47,217 nucleotides of DNA, from NCBI GenBank assembly GCA_029008595.1, contig JAQXJH010000003.1, forward strand, positions 1 through 47,217, read 5' to 3'. Below are positions 1 to 8,541 of the stretch, in pieces. The notes beneath the pieces are model-generated. The model was given only the letters and a program-made list of their open reading frames with translations. It made no database searches and was not told the origin of the DNA. A program made the translations under genes and the position numbers. This stretch comes from Bacillota bacterium. GTDB taxonomy: Bacteria; Bacillota; Clostridia; Oscillospirales; Acutalibacteraceae. Each line of letters starts with the position of its first letter. Positions within the stretch are counted from its first letter, which is position 1.

Positions 1-259
1 TCTCGTCTTCTTAGATCCAACTGCAATTTCCTCATCTCATACTGTTTTCATAAAATTCCTACGCTGCATCCTATCATAAATTCATTGAGTTAAACACGTT
101 TTTAACAAAATAATCTCCCGTACAAAACCTTCGCTTTATCAGGCAACAAGCGTCCCATAAAGGCGCATCTTGCACGTTCTACTTATTTACTATCCACTAT
201 TACTTTCTCAAAATCAGTCTGAATCTCGGTGAAAGGTGAAGAGTGAATCCGTAATAAGT
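1..259. other. Non-coding stretch at window start
   Basis: No open reading frame with a credible ribosome binding site or recognisable product was seen on either strand. The only structure noticed is an imperfect inverted repeat bounding 180-260 (TACTTATTTAC at the left, GTAATAAGTA at the right), which may be a degenerate miniature element. The stretch lies downstream of the minus-strand tRNA gene. Confidence 0.5.
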
Positions 260-260
260 A
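180..260. repeat. Imperfect inverted-repeat element, MITE-like
   Basis: An 81-bp segment whose ends are near-perfect inverted copies: TACTTATTTAC at 180-190 and GTAATAAGTA at 251-260 (one extra T on the left). Inside the right end is a GGTGAA/GGTGAAG/GTGAAT direct-repeat run at 229-246, and the left inner part carries a similar CACT-rich run on the other strand. It abuts the tRNA terminator. Whether it is a mobile element cannot be decided from one copy. Confidence 0.25.
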
Positions 261-297
261 AAAATCGGCAATCTCCTGTCGAAGCTTGCCGATTTTT
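260..297 (-). terminator. Rho-independent terminator of tRNA-Leu
   Basis: Inverted repeat ATCGGCAA / TTGCCGAT flanked by A and T runs. Read on the minus strand, a GC-containing hairpin ends in TTTTT directly after the encoded CCA end of the tRNA, so the stem starts almost at the mature 3' end. Confidence 0.75.
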
Positions 298-383
298 GGT
301 GCCGCTAACCGGGGTCGAACCGGTACGATGTTGCCACCGAGGGATTTTAAGTCCCTTGCGTCTGCCAATTCCGCCATAGCGGC
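297..383 (-). tRNA. tRNA-Leu (anticodon UAA)
   Basis: An 87-nt gene with all parts visible: acceptor stem GCCGCTA pairing with TAGCGGC, an anticodon stem AGGGA/TCCCT closing the loop CTTAAAA (anticodon TAA, decoding UUA), a long variable arm as expected of class II leucine tRNAs, and a T arm ACCGG-TTCGACC-CCGGT. The 3' CCA is encoded (297-299 on the plus strand, preceded by discriminator A). It stands alone between its own promoter and terminator. Confidence 0.95.
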
Positions 384-396
384 ATATTACTTAATA

Positions 397-425
397 ATAT
401 TAGCACATGCCCGGAAAAAAAGCAA
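397..425 (-). promoter_or_regulatory. Promoter of tRNA-Leu
   Basis: On the minus strand TTGCTT, a 17-bp spacer and TAATAT, placing the transcription start about 6-8 bases before the mature tRNA 5' end. The position directly ahead of the tRNA supports it. Confidence 0.55.
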
Positions 426-694
426 CCGTAATTCACGCTATAATTCCGTTCTGTTGTCGCCAAGCCGAACCGGATTGTTCATCATGCAAGAAAAACGTAT
501 ATCGCATTCCCGCAAACCGGTTTTCCAATAAAAAGTATTTCAAGGTCGAAAAAGGAATATAAATCCTTTAAAAGTGAATTATCGAAAGAAAATACCCTTA
601 AAAAATTTATTCTTTTTTGTCTGGCACGGCGATAACTTTTTATTATTATTTTTTTGCAAACGGCAGGATTACAATTCAAAATATTTGTCATTCT

Positions 695-711
695 TTTATT
701 CAATGAATAAA
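695..711. promoter_or_regulatory. Perfect palindrome, possible operator
   Basis: TTTATTCA, one base, TGAATAAA: two fully complementary 8-base arms. It lies about 240 bp ahead of the gdhA start codon. No protein family can be assigned from the sequence. Confidence 0.3.
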
Positions 712-863
712 TATCGCATTCAAAAAAGAAAATTATACATTTCCCAGAAAATTGGCTGAAATATTGAAGATATTTCACCTATTTTTTCACAGATCAAAAG
801 AAACAAAAAATAAAATTGCACATAAATAAAATAGAAATTATCAAATTTCGCTATTGCATTTCC

Positions 864-886
864 ATTTATTTAGTGCTTAAATAAAT
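864..886. promoter_or_regulatory. Perfect 9-bp inverted repeat ahead of gdhA
   Basis: ATTTATTTA at 864-872 and TAAATAAAT at 878-886 are exact reverse complements separated by GTGCT. The dyad ends 64 bases before the gdhA start. Its all-A/T arms fit a protein operator better than a stable RNA hairpin. The regulator is unknown. Confidence 0.4.
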
Positions 887-950
887 GATAGAAGCAAGCG
901 AATTCGCAACAAACGTCACTTGCTTAGAAATTTTCAGGAGGCTGACAAAA

Positions 951-2213
951 ATGAGCAACTCGTATAATCCATATGAAAACATGCTGGAGGTTCTCGACCA
1001 GGCCGCAAATCTTCTCGGACTTGCCCCAAATGACTATGAGGCGATCAAGTATCCCGAACGCGAATTAAAAGTTTCCATTCCTGTAAAGATGGACGACGGC
1101 ACCGTAAAGGTCTTTGAAGGCTACCGCGTTCAGCACAGCAGCAGCCGCGGGCCGTGCAAGGGCGGAATCCGCTTTCATCCGGAAGTTGACATGGACGAAG
1201 TAAAAGCACTGGCTGCATGGATGAGCTTCAAATGCGCTGTTGTGAATATTCCTTACGGCGGAGCAAAAGGCGCTGTCAAAGTCGATCCTTCCAAGCTTTC
1301 CAAGCGGGAGCTGGAAAGCCTGACCCGCCGCTACACGGCAATGATCCTGCCGATCATCGGGCCGGAGCGCGATATCCCTGCTCCGGATGTCAACACCAAC
1401 GCCGAGATCATGGGTTGGATCATGGATACCTACAGCATGTTCAGCGGCTATGCCGTTCCCAGCGTCGTTACCGGCAAGCCGATTGAGATCGGCGGCGCTC
1501 TGGGCCGCAGCGAAGCGACCGGCCGCGGCGTCATGATCGTGACGCAGGAGGCGGTTCGTTACCTCGGGTTGACCGGCGACCTCCGCATTGCTGTTCAGGG
1601 CATGGGAAATGTGGGCGGAACGGCAGCCAAGCTGCTGTACGAGACCGGCCACAGGATCGTGGCTGTAAGCGATATTTCCGGCGGCTATTACTGCCCCGAC
1701 GGGCTGGACATTCCCGAAATGCTCCGTTACATCGCCCAAAGCGAACACCACACGCTGGAAGGCTATTCCGCAGCGGGCTGCTCCAAAATCAGCAACTATG
1801 AGCTGCTCACCTGTGACTGCGATATTCTGATTCCGTGCGCGCTGCAGGGACAGATCACCGAAGAAGTCGCCAAAAATGTGAAAGCGAAGCTCATCGTGGA
1901 AGGCGCCAACGGCCCGACCACCTTTGAAGGCGACAAGATCCTGGAACAGCGCGGGATCCCGGTTCTGCCGGATATTCTGGCAAACGCCGGCGGCGTGGTC
2001 GTTTCCTATTTTGAGTGGGTACAGAATATTCAGCGGCTGATCTGGGACGAGGATCAGACCAACAGCATGCTGGAGAAGATCATGCTGCGCGCGTTCCGCG
2101 AGGTCGCCGAAGCGAAGGAAAGCAAGAACACCACCTTCCGTATGGGCGCGCATATGGTCGCCCTGCGCCGTCTGAGCACCGCCAAAAAGATCCGCGGAAT
2201 TTTCCCCAACTGA
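951..2213 (+). CDS. gdhA: Glutamate dehydrogenase (Glu/Leu/Phe/Val dehydrogenase family)
   Basis: A 420-residue cytoplasmic enzyme that interconverts glutamate and 2-oxoglutarate plus ammonia with NAD(P), linking amino acid fermentation and nitrogen assimilation. The N-terminal dimerisation/substrate domain has RGPCKGGIRF (about 66-75) and PYGGAKGAV with the catalytic lysine near 106. The C-terminal Rossmann domain shows QGMGNVGG near 215-222. Length fits the hexameric bacterial family. The ATG at 951 was chosen because AGGAGG sits at 936-941; an in-frame upstream start at 885 would lie in the dyad and has no site. The gene is monocistronic, ending at a strong hairpin. NAD versus NADP preference cannot be read by eye. 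Confidence 0.96.
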   Translation: MSNSYNPYENMLEVLDQAANLLGLAPNDYEAIKYPERELKVSIPVKMDDGTVKVFEGYRVQHSSSRGPCKGGIRFHPEVDMDEVKALAAWMSFKCAVVNIPYGGAKGAVKVDPSKLSKRELESLTRRYTAMILPIIGPERDIPAPDVNTNAEIMGWIMDTYSMFSGYAVPSVVTGKPIEIGGALGRSEATGRGVMIVTQEAVRYLGLTGDLRIAVQGMGNVGGTAAKLLYETGHRIVAVSDISGGYYCPDGLDIPEMLRYIAQSEHHTLEGYSAAGCSKISNYELLTCDCDILIPCALQGQITEEVAKNVKAKLIVEGANGPTTFEGDKILEQRGIPVLPDILANAGGVVVSYFEWVQNIQRLIWDEDQTNSMLEKIMLRAFREVAEAKESKNTTFRMGAHMVALRRLSTAKKIRGIFPN

Positions 2214-2239
2214 TCGGATTTCTCCGCAGATCGGTTACA

Positions 2240-2280
2240 AAAAGCGCCTGTCTTGCCGCTATGGCCGGACAGGCGCTTTT
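2240..2280. terminator. Bidirectional terminator between gdhA and the convergent operon
   Basis: Perfect 13-base stem AAAAGCGCCTGTC / GACAGGCGCTTTT around a 15-base loop. T-rich tails on both strands let it stop gdhA from the left and the minus-strand operon from the right. Confidence 0.9.
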
Positions 2281-2300
2281 CTTTATCAAACCAAGCCGCG

Positions 2301-3404
2301 TTATTCCTCCTGCTTCCTTGGCTCAAACGCAATGGAACTGATCGTTGCCGGACGATATCCGTTTTTATGACACCATTCCACCGTACGGAAGACCCGCTCC
2401 CGGTAATCCGGTTCATACTGCGGATAGTCTTCGTAAAAATACTGCTCATGGATCAGCAGATAGTGAAAGCAATGCGCCTCTTCCCCGCTGATCCGCTCCA
2501 TCCAGGCATCGATCTGCTCCAGCGGAACTTCGTTTACAATAATGTCGTCCTTGACAAAAATAATATCTTCCCGGTTGTCCACCCAGAAATCCCTTTTGGC
2601 AGCGTGTGCGGTCTGTTCCCGGTTCAGATAATACGAAACATACGGATCTCCGTTGGCATCGAACAGAAAATAACCGTCGATACAATGGAATCCGAGATTC
2701 CGGAAGGCTCTTGTCGCATACAGGTTGGAATCCGCCCAATGCTGCGAGGTAACGTTGGAAAGCACCTCTGCGCCGGCAAAACGGCGGATCTCGCGTTCCA
2801 CCTCTTTGCCTTCCCGCATGACCTGTTCATAGGAAGCAAACTTATAGGGGCTGTCCGGCTTGTCTTTGCGGGAATGGAAGGTGAATTTCAGCCAGTCTCC
2901 GTTTGCCTGAAACTCCGGTTTGTACTTTTCGGGAAACATGGAAAGATTAAAGCTGCCGTCATCATTTTCGTAATAGACATGCATATGAACATAGGTTCCG
3001 TAAGCGTCGTGCAGGTCACGGAACAGGCGCAGGAACGGATCGTCAAAAATCGATCCATATTCATCCTGGCGGCGATAAATATTCTCAAAGCAGCGGATCA
3101 CGTCGTCCACGCCGAAGCGATATGTCCGATAGCCGTTTTTGAACCAATAGATATAGATTGTCTGCGATGTTCCGCTTTCGTCGTCTTTTGCCTCGACGGC
3201 ATTACGGTAGCCGTCCAGAAAAACTTCCGCAGAATAAACCCCGTCGTGTTCTTCGGTCGGAACGCCATTGATCAGGATCCGGCGGGCGGGCTCCGCAGCT
3301 ACCTGTATTTTTGTCCGCAGTCCGTCTCCTTCTGCGATACCGTCGGCAAAGGAAAATAAAACGTCACCGTCAACCGGCCTCAGAAACCGAATCTTCTGTT
3401 CCAT
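2301..3404 (-). CDS. Putative polysaccharide deacetylase-like protein
   Basis: A 367-residue protein without signal peptide. The first 100 residues look like a beta-sandwich domain. The remainder resembles the glycoside hydrolase/deacetylase (NodB-like) fold: an Asp/His-rich segment near DLHDAYGTYVHMHVYY, a KFTFHSRKD strand, a conserved-looking LIHEQYFY near the C-terminus and the closing helix WCHKNGYRP. The family call is from this pattern only; canonical metal ligands were not proven. The ATG at 3404 follows GGAGG, and the reading frame overlaps the 3' end of the upstream YfhO gene by 35 bases, so the two are probably translationally coupled and act on the same surface polymer. It could instead be an unrelated conserved protein. 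Confidence 0.6.
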   Translation of the reverse strand: MEQKIRFLRPVDGDVLFSFADGIAEGDGLRTKIQVAAEPARRILINGVPTEEHDGVYSAEVFLDGYRNAVEAKDDESGTSQTIYIYWFKNGYRTYRFGVDDVIRCFENIYRRQDEYGSIFDDPFLRLFRDLHDAYGTYVHMHVYYENDDGSFNLSMFPEKYKPEFQANGDWLKFTFHSRKDKPDSPYKFASYEQVMREGKEVEREIRRFAGAEVLSNVTSQHWADSNLYATRAFRNLGFHCIDGYFLFDANGDPYVSYYLNREQTAHAAKRDFWVDNREDIIFVKDDIIVNEVPLEQIDAWMERISGEEAHCFHYLLIHEQYFYEDYPQYEPDYRERVFRTVEWCHKNGYRPATISSIAFEPRKQEE

Positions 3405-6000
3405 CGTCTGTATCCTCCATTCTTTTCTGTGAAGCACATGGTTTTCGTTTCTTCCGCAGAAGAAACAGCAAAACGACCAGCAGCACCAACAGCGTCAGCA
3501 GCGTGATCGCCGTCCCGACGGCCAGACCAGCCGGCGCATAGGAAAGCTCCACCCGATGCCCGCCTTCGGAAAGCGGAACGGCCAGCAGCGTTTCACCGAC
3601 CGAAAATGTTTCTGTCGGAACACCGTCTACTGTTACGCTCCAACCGCTGTCATACGGAATGGAGGTAAACAGAAAACCGTCTTCCTTGGCTGTCACCGTT
3701 CCGGAAACATGGCGCGCTGAATAGTTTTCTATTGAAAGCTGACAGTTGCTCAGGCGCTGCAGCTGCCCTCGCAGTTTTTCCTCTCTGAGCGTCCGGATGA
3801 AAATGTCGCCGATTGTCAGCGTGGAGCCCTTCATGACAAAACATACTTCGACCTTTTCGCCTGCGTCAAAGCTCCCGAGATAGATCGTCTTTCGTGTTTC
3901 ATTGGTAAAATGCGTTCCTCTGGCTGTCCCATTGACCGAAACGGCGCAGGAGCTTGCAGAAGGCGCCGTAAAATACGCATAAACCGGCCCCGCCTCTGCC
4001 GTACAAAACGTGTAACTCACCGCCGGCGAGCTGCCGTTCTTTTCAAAAACCGTTTCGCTGCCCCGCTGAGTCTGCACCACATCGGCAGCACTCACCGTCA
4101 GGCCGGAAACCTCTCCCCAGCAGCTTCCGTCATAAGGGATCGCCGCTTTCAGCAGCGCTTCCTGATTGGCGAACGGATCGCCGCTCAAAACAACCTCCGG
4201 ATCACCGCAGGCGGCAAACGCCAGCGAAAGCACATCGGGATTTTCGTACAGCGTAATGTCTCCGCTGCTCTGAACCGCGGAATACCAGCTGCACACCTCG
4301 CCGCACATCATCAGATACCGCACCGAAAACAGCGCGTCGGTCACCGGCGTTGCGCCGTAATAAGAATCCCAGAAATATGCCTGCGACATGCCGAGACTTT
4401 TCAGGAACGAATTGACCGACCGGGAATAGGCCGAGCTGTAGTGGGTGATCCCGTTATAGCCAAGGCCGAGCGCATCGTTTTTGCTGCGTTCAAAATCCTT
4501 CTCCATACGGAAAAATGTATCGCCGGCCGCTGTGTTCGCCGCATCGACCAACGGCTGTACCTGCGCCAGAAAATCCGTATAGGAGGCCTCCGTTTTGTAA
4601 TGAAACTGCCCGTCCAGCCCGGAAACGAGCTTGCTGCCGTTATAAAAGAATTCCGCTGTTCCGCAAAGCAGCAGAACTGCCGTGGCTGCTGCGGCCTGCT
4701 TTGTTTTTTTCCGGTTCGCAGCCAGCAGCAGCAGACCGTAAACACATCCGGCCAGCAGCGCGATCAGGATTGCTTCTGCGCGGCGGCTGTTCCACAGCAG
4801 ATAGGCCGCCAGACAGAACGCCGCCCACAGCACGACTGCAGCGCCGTAACGTCGGACAGGAAGCTCCCGCAGCGAAAGGAAGGCTCGCGCCGCCAGATAG
4901 ACCGCAAAAAAGCCAAAGGCAAAGGCATAGCGGTACGGAAACCAGTTCGGCACCTGAAACACATGCCAGACAGTATCCAGCGGGCCGATCCAGAAGCTGA
5001 TGAGAAAAACCGCCAGAACCGCACCGGAAAACGCCCGCTCCCGTCCGGAAAATACCGGGTGAACAAAAAAGCAGAAGACCAGAAGCAGCACCAGTCCTCC
5101 GCAGAAAACGGACGGCAGACCGGAATTCGTGATGCTGTCGTACACGCCGGGCAGAAATTTTGTCGGCAGCTGCGAAAGATCGAAATTGAATGCCGCTGCC
5201 CCGGCATTCCCCGATGCACCGATCTTGCCCTGCAGCAGTGAGCAAAGCGTCGGCACCAGCAGCCATGCGCCCATCCCCGCCGCGCCGGCTACCGCGCCGG
5301 CGCACCAGACGAGTTTCCGGGGAAAAAGCCGGGGATTCGCCGCCCTTTCCCCGAACAGACGCAGCAGAAAATACAGGATCGCAGCCAGCACAACCATGTA
5401 GGAGGTGTAGTAGTTGGAAACAAAAAGCACCGCCAGCGAACCGAACAGCAGCCAGGGCCTCCTGCCCCTCAGCACCTCATCCACACCCGCCAGAACCAGC
5501 GGCAGCCAGATTACGCCGTCCAGCCACATCAGACACATGGAATATACAATATTGTACGACATCAGCGCATAGGCCATGGCAAATGCCGGATACCAACCGT
5601 TCCAGTCTTCAAAGCGCCTGCGCAGAAACAAAGAACAGGAAAGGCCCGCACAGCCAATTTTGAGCAGATTCATAACCAACAGCGCCGTTGTGATCTTCTC
5701 CTGCGGAAACAGCAGCACCAGAAAAGAAAACGGACTGCTCAGATAATACGCAAACACGCCGGTGTAATTGCCGCCCATCGCCTTGCCCCAGGAAAAGAAG
5801 ATATCTCCGTTTTGGCCCATATGGCGCAGATTTGCATAAAATTCAACATACTGATCCGACAGATCCATGATCAGCAGGCTTTTTTCTCCGAACGGAGCGA
5901 TTCCAAACGACGCATACACCGCCAGCAGCACCGCCGGGGGCAGAAGAAAAGAAAGCAGAAGAATCCGGACAGCCCGAACCCTGTTCCATCGATTTTGCAT
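3370..6000 (-). CDS. YfhO family multi-span membrane protein
   Basis: An 876-residue integral membrane protein with about a dozen N-terminal membrane segments (from SFLLPPAVLLAVYASF onward), a large extracytoplasmic C-terminal region and a final membrane helix (LLTLLVLLVVLLFLL) before a charged tail. The N-terminal MDLSDQYVEFYANLRHM and the FSWGKAMGGNYTGVFAYYLSSP stretch are typical of YfhO proteins, glycosyltransferase-like (GT-C fold) membrane proteins. In Bacillus, YfhO takes part in glycosylating lipoteichoic acid; the exact role here is inferred. The ATG at 6000 follows GGAAGGG with 8-base spacing. First gene of a two-gene operon with the deacetylase-like gene, from the promoter at 6085-6113. 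Confidence 0.85.
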   Translation of the reverse strand: MQNRWNRVRAVRILLLSFLLPPAVLLAVYASFGIAPFGEKSLLIMDLSDQYVEFYANLRHMGQNGDIFFSWGKAMGGNYTGVFAYYLSSPFSFLVLLFPQEKITTALLVMNLLKIGCAGLSCSLFLRRRFEDWNGWYPAFAMAYALMSYNIVYSMCLMWLDGVIWLPLVLAGVDEVLRGRRPWLLFGSLAVLFVSNYYTSYMVVLAAILYFLLRLFGERAANPRLFPRKLVWCAGAVAGAAGMGAWLLVPTLCSLLQGKIGASGNAGAAAFNFDLSQLPTKFLPGVYDSITNSGLPSVFCGGLVLLLVFCFFVHPVFSGRERAFSGAVLAVFLISFWIGPLDTVWHVFQVPNWFPYRYAFAFGFFAVYLAARAFLSLRELPVRRYGAAVVLWAAFCLAAYLLWNSRRAEAILIALLAGCVYGLLLLAANRKKTKQAAAATAVLLLCGTAEFFYNGSKLVSGLDGQFHYKTEASYTDFLAQVQPLVDAANTAAGDTFFRMEKDFERSKNDALGLGYNGITHYSSAYSRSVNSFLKSLGMSQAYFWDSYYGATPVTDALFSVRYLMMCGEVCSWYSAVQSSGDITLYENPDVLSLAFAACGDPEVVLSGDPFANQEALLKAAIPYDGSCWGEVSGLTVSAADVVQTQRGSETVFEKNGSSPAVSYTFCTAEAGPVYAYFTAPSASSCAVSVNGTARGTHFTNETRKTIYLGSFDAGEKVEVCFVMKGSTLTIGDIFIRTLREEKLRGQLQRLSNCQLSIENYSARHVSGTVTAKEDGFLFTSIPYDSGWSVTVDGVPTETFSVGETLLAVPLSEGGHRVELSYAPAGLAVGTAITLLTLLVLLVVLLFLLRKKRKPCASQKRMEDTDDGTEDSVSEAG

Positions 6001-6028
6001 CACAACATCCCTTCCGCCGTTTTTTCAG

Positions 6029-6070
6029 ATTCCTGCGCGGCCCGGCTGCGTTCTGATGCTGCGCAGGAAT
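6029..6070 (-). promoter_or_regulatory. 5' leader hairpin of the yfhO-like transcript
   Basis: Perfect 10-bp inverted repeat ATTCCTGCGC / GCGCAGGAAT with a 22-base loop. It begins about 8 bases from the predicted transcription start and ends 29 bases before the start codon. On the minus strand it is followed by A residues, so it is not a terminator; mRNA 5' stabilisation or translational control are possible. Confidence 0.5.
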
Positions 6071-6084
6071 GATCGTTCTTCCAC

Positions 6085-6113
6085 ATTATACCGCAACACA
6101 CTGCCAAGGTCAA
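6085..6113 (-). promoter_or_regulatory. Sigma-A promoter of the yfhO-like operon
   Basis: TTGACC, exactly 17 bp, then a consensus TATAAT on the minus strand, 85 bp ahead of the start codon. Confidence 0.85.
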
Positions 6114-6183
6114 GCAGCAGCAAAGAAGCGGCACAGAGTATCCCAAAGCCGGACACCCGGCAGACACACAGAAACGGACGCAA

Positions 6184-6226
6184 AAAAACGGCAGGACGGT
6201 ACACTCAGCTCCGTTCTGCCGTTTTT
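6184..6226 (-). terminator. Terminator after the oxidoreductase pair
   Basis: Hairpin ACGGCAGGACGG / CCGTTCTGCCGT (one mismatch) with a long A run on one side and T run on the other, just after the stop codon at 6271 on the minus strand. Confidence 0.8.
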
Positions 6227-6270
6227 CGTTTTAATGATTGCAGGAGACAGCCGCGCTCCGGCGCGAAACC

Positions 6271-7239
6271 TCAGTAAGCTGCGCAGACGCCCTTCTCTGC
6301 GGCGCGGTAGGCCGCTTCCATCAGCCGCGAAAGCTGCACCGCTTCGTCAATGCCGAATTCCGCGGCTGCAGGGCCGCCGTGTACTTCGTCGATCCACTGT
6401 GCGATCGGCGGTTTCGGCGCGGCAGGCAGCTGCACATGCTGCCATTTTCCTTCTGCTGCCCGATCGGTAAACATGGTTTCCCCGTCTGCGATCCGGACTG
6501 CGCCTTCTGTTCCGCTCAGCTCCACCACATAGTTGTTGAAGTTGGAAACAAACGCCGTTTCCGAAACACCGATCGCCCCATTGGCATACGTCAGAATACA
6601 GACCGCATTATCCTCCACCGGTTTGTCCGTTACCGAAGTAAACGCCGACGAAACCGTCTGCGGCTCGCCGAGCAGCCAGAGCAGCGTATACATCGGATGC
6701 GCGCCGAGATCCATCATGGCGCCGCCGCCGCATTGCTCCCGGCTGTAAAAATGCGCGGGCAGCCATCCGGCCAGGCTGCCGTTATGCGCGTTGCGGACGC
6801 GGGCATAGGTTACCGTCCCGAGCTTTCCCTCTTCGATCATGCGTCTGGCAAAGATCAGACCGGGGTTCGTTTTGTGCGGATAAGAGATCGCAAACCGCAC
6901 GCCGTTTCTGCGCACGGCATCGCGGATCTGCATGGCGCCCTGCGCCGTAGTAGCCAGCACCTTTTCGGTAAAGATATGTTTGCCGGCATTGGCCGCACGA
7001 ACCATCAGCTCCACATGTTCCGTCGTTGCCGAACAGACGATGACCGCTTCAAAATCCGCTTCCGCAAACAGGGTATCCAAGTCGGTATACGCCTGACACC
7101 CGAACTGTTCCGCAAAGCGTTCGGCTTTTGCCGCATCGGGATCCCAGACTGCCGTGAGACGGCAGCGCGGATCTGCAGAAAATTCCTTTGCATAGCCCTC
7201 GGTATGGACATGCCATGTTCCAAGCATTGCCGCTTTCAT
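6271..7239 (-). CDS. Gfo/Idh/MocA family oxidoreductase
   Basis: A 322-residue NAD(P)-dependent dehydrogenase-like protein. The N-terminal Rossmann fold (MKAAMLGTWHVHTEGYAKEF) carries a GTWHVH motif in place of the usual glycine-rich loop, and the family's EKP signature is EKV here (FTEKVLATT). The C-terminal alpha/beta domain has GGGAMMDLGAHPMYTLLWLLG, with the catalytic-region Asp/His. Substrates in this family are sugars, inositols or their derivatives; none can be named. The start at 7239 was chosen over 7260 because GGGAG lies 8 bases upstream. It is downstream of and co-oriented with a paralogue, 45 bases apart. Confidence 0.85.
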   Translation of the reverse strand: MKAAMLGTWHVHTEGYAKEFSADPRCRLTAVWDPDAAKAERFAEQFGCQAYTDLDTLFAEADFEAVIVCSATTEHVELMVRAANAGKHIFTEKVLATTAQGAMQIRDAVRRNGVRFAISYPHKTNPGLIFARRMIEEGKLGTVTYARVRNAHNGSLAGWLPAHFYSREQCGGGAMMDLGAHPMYTLLWLLGEPQTVSSAFTSVTDKPVEDNAVCILTYANGAIGVSETAFVSNFNNYVVELSGTEGAVRIADGETMFTDRAAEGKWQHVQLPAAPKPPIAQWIDEVHGGPAAAEFGIDEAVQLSRLMEAAYRAAEKGVCAAY

Positions 7240-7284
7240 ATGACTCACTCCCTGATTCATCCGCAGAAAGGCTCTGCCGGTCTG

Positions 7285-8373
7285 TTATCGGTTAAAATAG
7301 ACCGGTTCGCCTGTCTGAGCGGACTGATAAATTGCTTCGAGAATTTCGGAAACCACGCATGCCTGTTCCGGAAGCACGCACGGATCGGTATCGTTGAGGA
7401 TCGAGTCGATCCACTGCCGCGCCTCGGTCATCGCGGGAGTTTCCTTGATCCCGTCATAGAACGCGACACCTCCGGAAGACATATCCGGACGGATTTCCTC
7501 CAGCTTGCCGAACTCATCCCGGTTGATGCTCAGGCTGCTGCCTTTGATCTGGGCGCCTGCTTTTGTTCCGCACAGCACGCAGCTTCCCTCCGGAACCGGC
7601 TCGATCGTATTCAGCGCCCAGCTGGATTCCAAAATAATGGTTGCACCGTTTTCCATCACAATAAAGCCGAACGCGCTGTCTTCGACGGTATGCTGCGCGG
7701 GATCCCACGGTCCCCACGGATTGCCGCAGTCGGGGTTGGGCAGTTTTTTGTATTTTGTACCGACGACCATTTTCGGTTTGTAATTGTTCATCAGATACAG
7801 CGTCAGATCAAGGGAATGCGTGCCGATATCGATCAGCGGGCCGCCTCCCTGTTCCTCTTCATTGAGAAATACGCCCCAGTTCGGCGTTCCTCTGCGGCGG
7901 ACCGCCAGCGCTTTGGCAAAATAGATCTCTCCGAGATCGCCGCGGTTCACCACTTTTTTCAGGAAAATGCTTTCCGGCTTCTGGCGGTTCTGATAACCGA
8001 TCGTCAGCTTTTTGCCGGTCTGCTTTGCCGCTTCCACCATAGCCCGGGCGTCGGCAGCCGTTTTTGCCATCGGCTTTTCGCACATCACGTGTTTACCCGC
8101 ATGCAGCGCGTCGATCGTGATGGGCGCATGCTCACGGTTCGGCGTCAGAACATGCACGACATCGATGGACGGATCGCTGAGCAGATCGTGATAATCCGTA
8201 TACACCGCCGCATCGGGAGTTCCGTATTTTTCTGCCGCACACCTTGCGCGCTCTTCCACCAGATCGCAGAAAGCGGTCATTTCCACCTCCGGAATCGCGG
8301 CCAGCGAAGGCATATGCTTACCGTTTGCGATCCCGCCGCAGCCGATGATCCCGATTTTTAATTTTTTGTCCAT
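7285..8373 (-). CDS. Gfo/Idh/MocA family oxidoreductase
   Basis: A 362-residue cytoplasmic dehydrogenase of the glucose-fructose oxidoreductase/inositol dehydrogenase family. It shows the classical nucleotide-binding GIIGCGGIANGKH near the N-terminus, the EKP signature (HVMCEKPMAKT) and the substrate-domain segment GGGPLIDIGTHSLDLTLYLM with the catalytic Asp/His. AAGGAG precedes the ATG at 8373. It is the first gene of a two-gene unit with the smaller paralogue and is divergent from an AraC regulator, which probably controls it in response to a sugar-like compound. Substrate unknown. Confidence 0.9.
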   Translation of the reverse strand: MDKKLKIGIIGCGGIANGKHMPSLAAIPEVEMTAFCDLVEERARCAAEKYGTPDAAVYTDYHDLLSDPSIDVVHVLTPNREHAPITIDALHAGKHVMCEKPMAKTAADARAMVEAAKQTGKKLTIGYQNRQKPESIFLKKVVNRGDLGEIYFAKALAVRRRGTPNWGVFLNEEEQGGGPLIDIGTHSLDLTLYLMNNYKPKMVVGTKYKKLPNPDCGNPWGPWDPAQHTVEDSAFGFIVMENGATIILESSWALNTIEPVPEGSCVLCGTKAGAQIKGSSLSINRDEFGKLEEIRPDMSSGGVAFYDGIKETPAMTEARQWIDSILNDTDPCVLPEQACVVSEILEAIYQSAQTGEPVYFNR

Positions 8374-8428
8374 CCGTAATCGCTCCTTTTACGCGCCGGT
8401 GTTCTCCGACGCCGGAATTATTATTAAA

Positions 8429-8461
8429 ATTATAGCTTTTTTCCGTTGGAAGTACTATAAT
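8429..8461. promoter_or_regulatory. Divergent promoter region between oxidoreductases and AraC gene
   Basis: The minus strand has a TATAAT -10 box at 8429-8434 facing the oxidoreductases; the plus strand has TATAAT at 8456-8461 facing the AraC gene. Neither has a good -35 box, which suits activator-dependent promoters in this short AT-rich gap. Confidence 0.5.
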
Positions 8462-8541
8462 TATTTCGTAAATAATTTTAATTTTTTAGCAGCCGCGCCT
8501 TCGGTTTTAACCCGGTGCGCCCTGCGGAGGGAAATCGACCG

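Larger units (their letters stand above)
426..950. other. AT-rich intergenic region upstream of gdhA
   Basis: About 525 bp without a credible gene, clearly richer in A and T than the surroundings, with many A and T tracts. It contains two perfect dyads (695-711 and 864-886). A weak sigma-A-like promoter (TTGCAC at 816-821, 17 bp, TATCAA at 839-844) would place the second dyad just downstream of the start of transcription. It is probably the regulatory region of gdhA. Confidence 0.5.

Noticed and set aside
3910..5241. 443-codon open frame on the plus strand
   Set aside because: Antisense shadow of the YfhO-family gene; Arg/Gln-rich low-complexity product.
6238..8361. 707-codon open frame on the plus strand
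   Set aside because: It is antisense to the two MocA-type oxidoreductases, rich in Arg/His/Cys as shadow frames of GC-rich genes are, and resembles no protein.
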